From positions 1-34,630 of the forward strand of contig DFFY01000083.1 in the NCBI GenBank assembly GCA_002371115.1: a stretch of 34,630 nt of DNA. Direction: 5' to 3'. How positions within the stretch are numbered: position 1 is the first letter of the stretch; every line of letters starts with the position of its first letter. A model generated the notes under the pieces. That model searched no databases and was not told the origin of the DNA. It saw only the letters and a list, made by a program, of their open reading frames with translations. This document shows positions 30,842 to 34,630 of the stretch, piece by piece. The translations under genes were made by a program, and so were the position numbers. The stretch is from Bacteroidales bacterium UBA3764. Lineage in GTDB: Bacteria; Bacteroidota; Bacteroidia; Bacteroidales; UBA932.

Positions 30842-30851
30842 CAGGCTATTT

Positions 30852-31793
30852 ATGATACGAAGCCAAATTTGTGACATTCTGGGCATTGAAAAGCCCATCT
30901 TCCAGGGAGGCATGGCCTGGATTGCCGATGCCCGCCTGGCGGCCGCCGTCTCCAATGCCGGTGGCCTGGGGCTCATTTCGTCCATCAACGCCGGAACGGA
31001 AGCCGTCCGCGCAGAGATTCGCAAAGCCCGTGAACTCACCCATAAACCCTTTGGCGTCAACCTTATGCTGGCGGCTCCTAACGCTGCGGAGATTGCCGAT
31101 TTGGTAGTGGAAGAGGGCGTCACCATCGTCACAACCGGCGCCGGCTCCCCTGCTCCGTACATGGAACGCTGGCTGGGCGCCGGCATCCGCGTCATTCCCG
31201 TTGTCGCCTCCGTGGCCTATGCCATCAAGATGGAACAGCTGGGCGCAACGGCCGTTATTGCAGAAGGGGCCGAATCCGGCGGGCATGTAGGCGACACCCA
31301 CACCATGGCTCTGGTGCCGCAAGTGGTTGACGCCGTGCACATTCCCGTGCTGGCCGCCGGCGGTATCGCAGACGGCCGCGGAGCCGCCGCCGCCTTTATG
31401 CTGGGAGCTTGCGGCGTACAGGTGGGAACCCGTTTCCTGGTGGCCGATGAATGCTGCGTACACCCGGTGTACAAGGAACGCCTTATCAAAGCCTCCGACG
31501 TAAGCACCATGGTCACCGGCAAAAGCCTGGGAGACGCCGTTCGCAGCCTCAAGACGCCCTTCACCAAGCAATTTGCCAAAATGGAGGCCCGGCAAGCAGC
31601 CCCCGAAGAAATCCGCGCCTTCGGTACCGGCTCCCTGCGCAAAGCGGTCTTTGACGGAGACCTCGCCGGCGGCAGCTTCCTTGCCGGAGAAGTGGCCGGC
31701 ATGCTCAAACAATGCCAAAGCGCGGCAAGTATAGTTAACGACATCATGGAGGGTGCAGAAAAAGCACTCGCCCATGCCCAAGCACTCATATAA
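30852..31793 (+). CDS. fabK: Enoyl-[acyl-carrier-protein] reductase II FabK (FMN-dependent)
   Basis: A 313-residue FMN-dependent TIM-barrel protein of the nitronate monooxygenase superfamily. The GAESGGHVGD motif, PIFQGGMAWIADARLAAAVS and VLAAGGIADGRG fit FabK, and the downstream fabF and fabZ strongly support a fatty acid role over nitronate oxidation. FabK reduces trans-2-enoyl-ACP in the last elongation step and is an alternative to FabI. fabF starts 2 bp after the stop. Confidence 0.88.
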   Translation: MIRSQICDILGIEKPIFQGGMAWIADARLAAAVSNAGGLGLISSINAGTEAVRAEIRKARELTHKPFGVNLMLAAPNAAEIADLVVEEGVTIVTTGAGSPAPYMERWLGAGIRVIPVVASVAYAIKMEQLGATAVIAEGAESGGHVGDTHTMALVPQVVDAVHIPVLAAGGIADGRGAAAAFMLGACGVQVGTRFLVADECCVHPVYKERLIKASDVSTMVTGKSLGDAVRSLKTPFTKQFAKMEARQAAPEEIRAFGTGSLRKAVFDGDLAGGSFLAGEVAGMLKQCQSAASIVNDIMEGAEKALAHAQALI

Positions 31794-31795
31794 TT

Positions 31796-33054
31796 ATGGA
31801 TCCCAAGAGAGTTGTGATAACCGGGATGGGCATCATTTCGTCCGTAGGACAGGATGTAGATACCTTCTGGACCAATCTGAAGAACGGCGTCTGTGGTATT
31901 GACTACGTAGAGGAATTCAAGGACATGCCTGTTACCTTTGCCGGAAAAGTGAAAAACTTCGACGGTGAAAAATTCGGCATGGACAAGCCCTTCATCCGCA
32001 AGCAGGACAATTTCACCCTGTATGCCATGGCGGCCGCCTGGCAGGCCATGCAGCAGGCAGGGCTGCACGCAGAAGGAGATAATGCCAATATCGACCCGTT
32101 CCGCCTGGGCGTATATGTAGGCTCCGGAATCGGCGGCTTCGAGGTGCAGTACCGCGAAACCATGAAAATGATGGAGGACCCCACCGGCAAGTGGATTTCA
32201 CCGCTGTTCATCGCTACCATGATATCCAACATCGCCGCCGGGCACATTGCCATCAAGCACCATGCGGAGGGGCCTTGCCTGGATATCGTCACGGCCTGCG
32301 CCACCTCTTCCCACTGTATCGGTGAAGCGTTCCGCGCCGTCCGTCATGGCTACGCGGATGCCATCATTGCCGGCGGCAGCGAGCACGCCACCATTCCGCT
32401 GGGCGTGGCCGGTTTCTTCAACGCCAAGGCCCTTACGCGCGCGACGGATCCCAAGTATTCCTCCCTCCCCTTCAATGCCAACCGGCAGGGGTTTGTGATG
32501 GGTGACGGGGCAGCCGTACTCATCCTGGAATCCCTGGAGCATGCGCAGGAACGCGGCGCCACCATTTATGGTGAGATGGTGGGGTACGGGAACACCTGCG
32601 ACGCTTTCCACGCCACCGCACCCCGCCCGGACGGCAGCACCCAGTCCCAGTCCATCAAAGATGCCCTTGCAGAGGCCGGATTCGACCCTTCCAAGGACAA
32701 CCTGTACATCAATGCACACGGAACCGGCACGCACCTGAACGACGTGGCGGAAACCATCGCCTGCAAGCTGGCACTGGGAGACTATGCCTACAAGGCCCAC
32801 ATTTCCTCCACCAAATCTATGACCGGCCATATGTTCGGCGCCGCCGGCGCGGCAGAGGCCATCGCCACCATCCTGGCCCTGAAGGAGGGCATCGTTGCCC
32901 TCCTACCATCAACCTGGATACGCCAGACCCGGAATGCGACCTGGACTACACCCCCAACGTAGCCGTAAAAACCCCGCTTACGCTGGGCCTTTCCAACTCC
33001 TTCGGCTTCGGCGGGCACAATGCCTGCGTAGCCTTCAGACCGTTTAAAGGATGA
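31796..33054 (+). CDS. fabF: 3-oxoacyl-[acyl-carrier-protein] synthase II FabF, frameshifted near the 3' end
   Basis: A condensing enzyme elongating acyl-ACP with malonyl-ACP. The thiolase-fold catalytic triad is present: C168 (TACATSSH), H308 (NAHGTGT) and H345 (GHMFGAAGA). After V367 (codon 32894-32896) the frame shifts. The original frame ends at 32962 with an unrelated tail, while the family's C-terminus (PTINLDTPDPECDLDY, then LSNSFGFGGHNACVAF) continues in another frame from 32902 to the TGA at 33052-33054. The bases between, 32897-32901, are one short of or two over a multiple of three. The restored stop overlaps the fabZ ATG (ATGA), as expected of an intact operon. It may be a real mutation or a sequence error. 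Confidence 0.85.
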
Positions 33055-33470
33055 ACCGCGAAGACATAAAAGCCATTCTTCCCCACCGGGAGCCCATGTT
33101 GCTGCTGGACCGGGCGGAGCTGGGAGAAGACGGGCTGTCCCATGCCCATTATACCATTCCGGAAAAACCCTTTTTCTGTGAAGGGCATTTCCCCGGAAAT
33201 CCCATCGTCCCGGGCGTTATCCTGTGTGAAATCATGGCCCAGGCCTGCTTCACGCTCTTTATCGATGCTCTCCAAGAGCACCTGATTCTTTACCGCGGCC
33301 TGGATGCCGTCAAGTTCCGGGAAACAGTAAAACCGGGCGATGACTGCGAAATCACCGCCCGGCTCATAGAATCCAAAGGGAGCCTGTATGTGTGCGAAGC
33401 GCAACTCTCCGTTGCGGGAAAACGCTGCGCACAGGCCCGTATTACCCTGGCCTTAACGCCCAAACAATAA
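33051..33470 (+). CDS. fabZ: 3-hydroxyacyl-[acyl-carrier-protein] dehydratase, FabZ type
   Basis: A 139-residue hot-dog-fold dehydratase. The family motif is GHFPGNPIVPGVILCEIMAQ with catalytic H46 and E60, and the N-terminus has the typical LPHREPMLLLDR. It dehydrates 3-hydroxyacyl-ACP to the enoyl form that FabK then reduces. A second, bifunctional LpxC-FabZ is common in Bacteroidetes, so this copy may be a paralogue; the symbol is tentative. Its stop is directly next to that of queF on the other strand, with no spacer. Confidence 0.85.
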   Translation: MNREDIKAILPHREPMLLLDRAELGEDGLSHAHYTIPEKPFFCEGHFPGNPIVPGVILCEIMAQACFTLFIDALQEHLILYRGLDAVKFRETVKPGDDCEITARLIESKGSLYVCEAQLSVAGKRCAQARITLALTPKQ

Positions 33471-33926
33471 TTATTCGTGCCCGGAGAGGCGCTCCCAGGC
33501 CAACTTTTCCCACTTGGTGCCCGGACGGCCGTAATTGGCATACGGATAAATGGAGATGCCGCCGCGGGGCGTGAAGAAACCCGTCACCTCAATGTATTTG
33601 GGATCCATCAGTTTGATGAGGTCCTTCATGATGGTGTTCACGCAGTCCTCATGGAAGTCTCCGTGACTGCGGAAACTGAACAGATACAGTTTCAGGCTCT
33701 TGGACTCCACCATCTTCACATCCGGCACATAACTGATGCGGATTTCCGCGAAGTCCGGCTGGCCCGTGATGGGGCACAGCGTGGTGAATTCCGGGCAGTT
33801 GAAACGCACCCAATAGTCATTGCCCTGGTGCTGGTTCTCGAAGGTTTCCAACACCTCGGGGGCGTAATTCTGGCTGTACTCGGTGTGACGGCCCAGCGCC
33901 TTGAGTAGTTCCGGATTGCGTGCCAT
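33471..33926 (-). CDS. queF: NADPH-dependent 7-cyano-7-deazaguanine reductase QueF
   Basis: A 151-residue unimodular (FolE-like) nitrile reductase that makes preQ1 from preQ0 in queuosine synthesis. The catalytic C51 is in FTTLCPITGQPDFA with D58 as the acid, and the QueF motif ESKSLKLYLFSFR follows from residue 74. The start ATG overlaps the prfA stop by one base (TAATG), so queF is translated as part of the prfA transcript. Confidence 0.95.
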   Translation of the reverse strand: MARNPELLKALGRHTEYSQNYAPEVLETFENQHQGNDYWVRFNCPEFTTLCPITGQPDFAEIRISYVPDVKMVESKSLKLYLFSFRSHGDFHEDCVNTIMKDLIKLMDPKYIEVTGFFTPRGGISIYPYANYGRPGTKWEKLAWERLSGHE

Positions 33927-34630
33927 TATGCTTCCTCCCCTGCCTCTTTCAGGCGTTCTGCGTTTTCTGCAATCTGCAGCTGGTCAATGCACTCCTGGAT
34001 GTCACCGTCCATGAATACGGGCAGGTTGTACATGCTCCAGCCAATGCGGTGGTCCGTCACACGGCCCTGCGGATAGTTGTAGGTACGGATTTTGGCGCTG
34101 CGGTCTCCGGTGCTCACCATGGTTTTGCGCTTGGCGGCAATGCCGTCCAGGTATTTCTGGTGCTCCATGTTGTACAGACGGGTACGGAGCTCCTCCATAG
34201 CGCGGTCCAGGTTCTTGAGCTGGGAGCGTTCCTCCTGGCACTGCACCACAATGCCGGAAGGAATGTGGGTGAGGCGCACGGCACTGTAGGTGGTGTTCAC
34301 GCCCTGTCCGCCGGGACCCGATGCGCAGAAGAGGTCCTTGCGGATATCGGCAGGATTCAGTTCGATGTCAAACTCACCGGCCTCCGGGAAAACGGCCACG
34401 GAAGCGGCCGAGGTTTGGATGCGGCCCTGGGTTTCCGTCTGGGGGACACGCTGCACGCGGTGCACGCCAGACTCATATTTCATGATGCCGTACACGCCGT
34501 CGGTGCTGCTGGAAAGCTTAAACACAATTTGCTTGAAACCACCGGAGGTGCCGGGAGCCTGGTCGCTCACTTCCAGCTTCCAGCCGCGGCGCTCCGCAAA
34601 GTGCTGGTACATGCGGAAAAGGTCGCCGGC
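33926..34630 (-). CDS. prfA: Peptide chain release factor 1, 5'-truncated by the window
   Basis: The C-terminal 234 residues of RF1. The frame remains open to the edge (AGDLFR before MYQHFAERR), so the ATG at 34612 is internal. The peptidyl-tRNA hydrolysis motif GGQ is in SGPGGQGVNTTYSAVRLTH. RTYNYPQGRVTDHRIG and the spacing after it fit RF1 rather than RF2. The codon-recognition PxT loop should lie in domain 2 but is not obvious in the visible part, so the RF1 call rests on overall similarity. Confidence 0.93.
   Translation of the reverse strand, partial: AGDLFRMYQHFAERRGWKLEVSDQAPGTSGGFKQIVFKLSSSTDGVYGIMKYESGVHRVQRVPQTETQGRIQTSAASVAVFPEAGEFDIELNPADIRKDLFCASGPGGQGVNTTYSAVRLTHIPSGIVVQCQEERSQLKNLDRAMEELRTRLYNMEHQKYLDGIAAKRKTMVSTGDRSAKIRTYNYPQGRVTDHRIGWSMYNLPVFMDGDIQECIDQLQIAENAERLKEAGEEA

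Noticed and set aside
32890..32905. Programmed ribosomal frameshift in fabF
   Set aside because: No slippery heptamer, stimulatory stem-loop or known precedent in FabF; the junction bases (GTTGCCCTCC) look like a plain indel.
33465..33476. Terminator between fabZ and queF
   Set aside because: The two stop codons are directly adjacent, and no hairpin with a T-tract is visible at the junction.

Overview
The window reads as a chromosomal segment of an uncultured-type Bacteroidales bacterium with fairly high GC. The main clues are Bacteroidetes -7 boxes (TAnnTTTG) in front of many transcription units, a Bacteroidetes-style division cluster (FtsL_2-type FtsL, large FtsI with a PASTA tail, MraY with a long insert), a DUF4293 gene, and a carboxyltransferase subunit of the Bacteroidetes pyruvate/oxaloacetate type. 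I cannot name a genus from the sequence alone.

Layout. 1-1632: C-terminal part of a biotin-dependent carboxyltransferase, ending at an intrinsic terminator. 1.7-6.8 kb, + strand: radC, upp-miaB, a LEA14-like lipoprotein, a SPOR-domain protein and rpoN. 6.85-7.07 kb: regulatory gap with two hairpins, a 10-bp-periodic array that looks like an MraZ operator, and the mraZ promoter. 7.07-22.46 kb: a complete, tightly packed dcw cluster (mraZ-rsmH-ftsL-ftsI-murE-mraY-murD-ftsW-murG-murC-ftsQ-ftsA-ftsZ), which makes meso-diaminopimelate peptidoglycan precursors and builds the divisome. 22.5-26.8 kb: folP (-) and gltX (+) diverge from a roughly 50-bp promoter region, followed by a REP-associated tyrosine transposase (RAYT) gene. 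26.9-29.1 kb, - strand: an operon of a sugar nucleotidyltransferase, a CPBP membrane protease and a DivIC/FtsB-like protein. 29.13-30.35 kb: an IS4-family insertion sequence. 30.4-33.5 kb, + strand: DUF4293, then fabK-fabF-fabZ for fatty acid elongation; fabF carries a frameshift. 33.5-34.63 kb, - strand: prfA (cut by the window edge) and queF.

The most interesting layer is the repeats. A 111-bp element, half of it a 20-bp-stem hairpin, occurs three times with identical length. Two direct copies bracket the RAYT gene and a third, inverted copy lies between ftsZ and folP. Flank similarity suggests that the folP copy is an uninterrupted element and that the two copies around the RAYT are the two ends of an interrupted one. 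The element also seems to run into coding sequence: folP and gltX, which are unrelated, end in the same AQRLG-stop. Separately, folP contains an in-frame palindromic insertion of about 166 bp with 29-bp inverted arms, and rsmH contains an in-frame 28-bp REP-like palindrome that resembles one in the mraY-murD gap. Together they suggest a genome in which palindromic repeats, possibly RAYT-mobilised, are tolerated inside essential genes, as with the Rickettsia palindromic elements.
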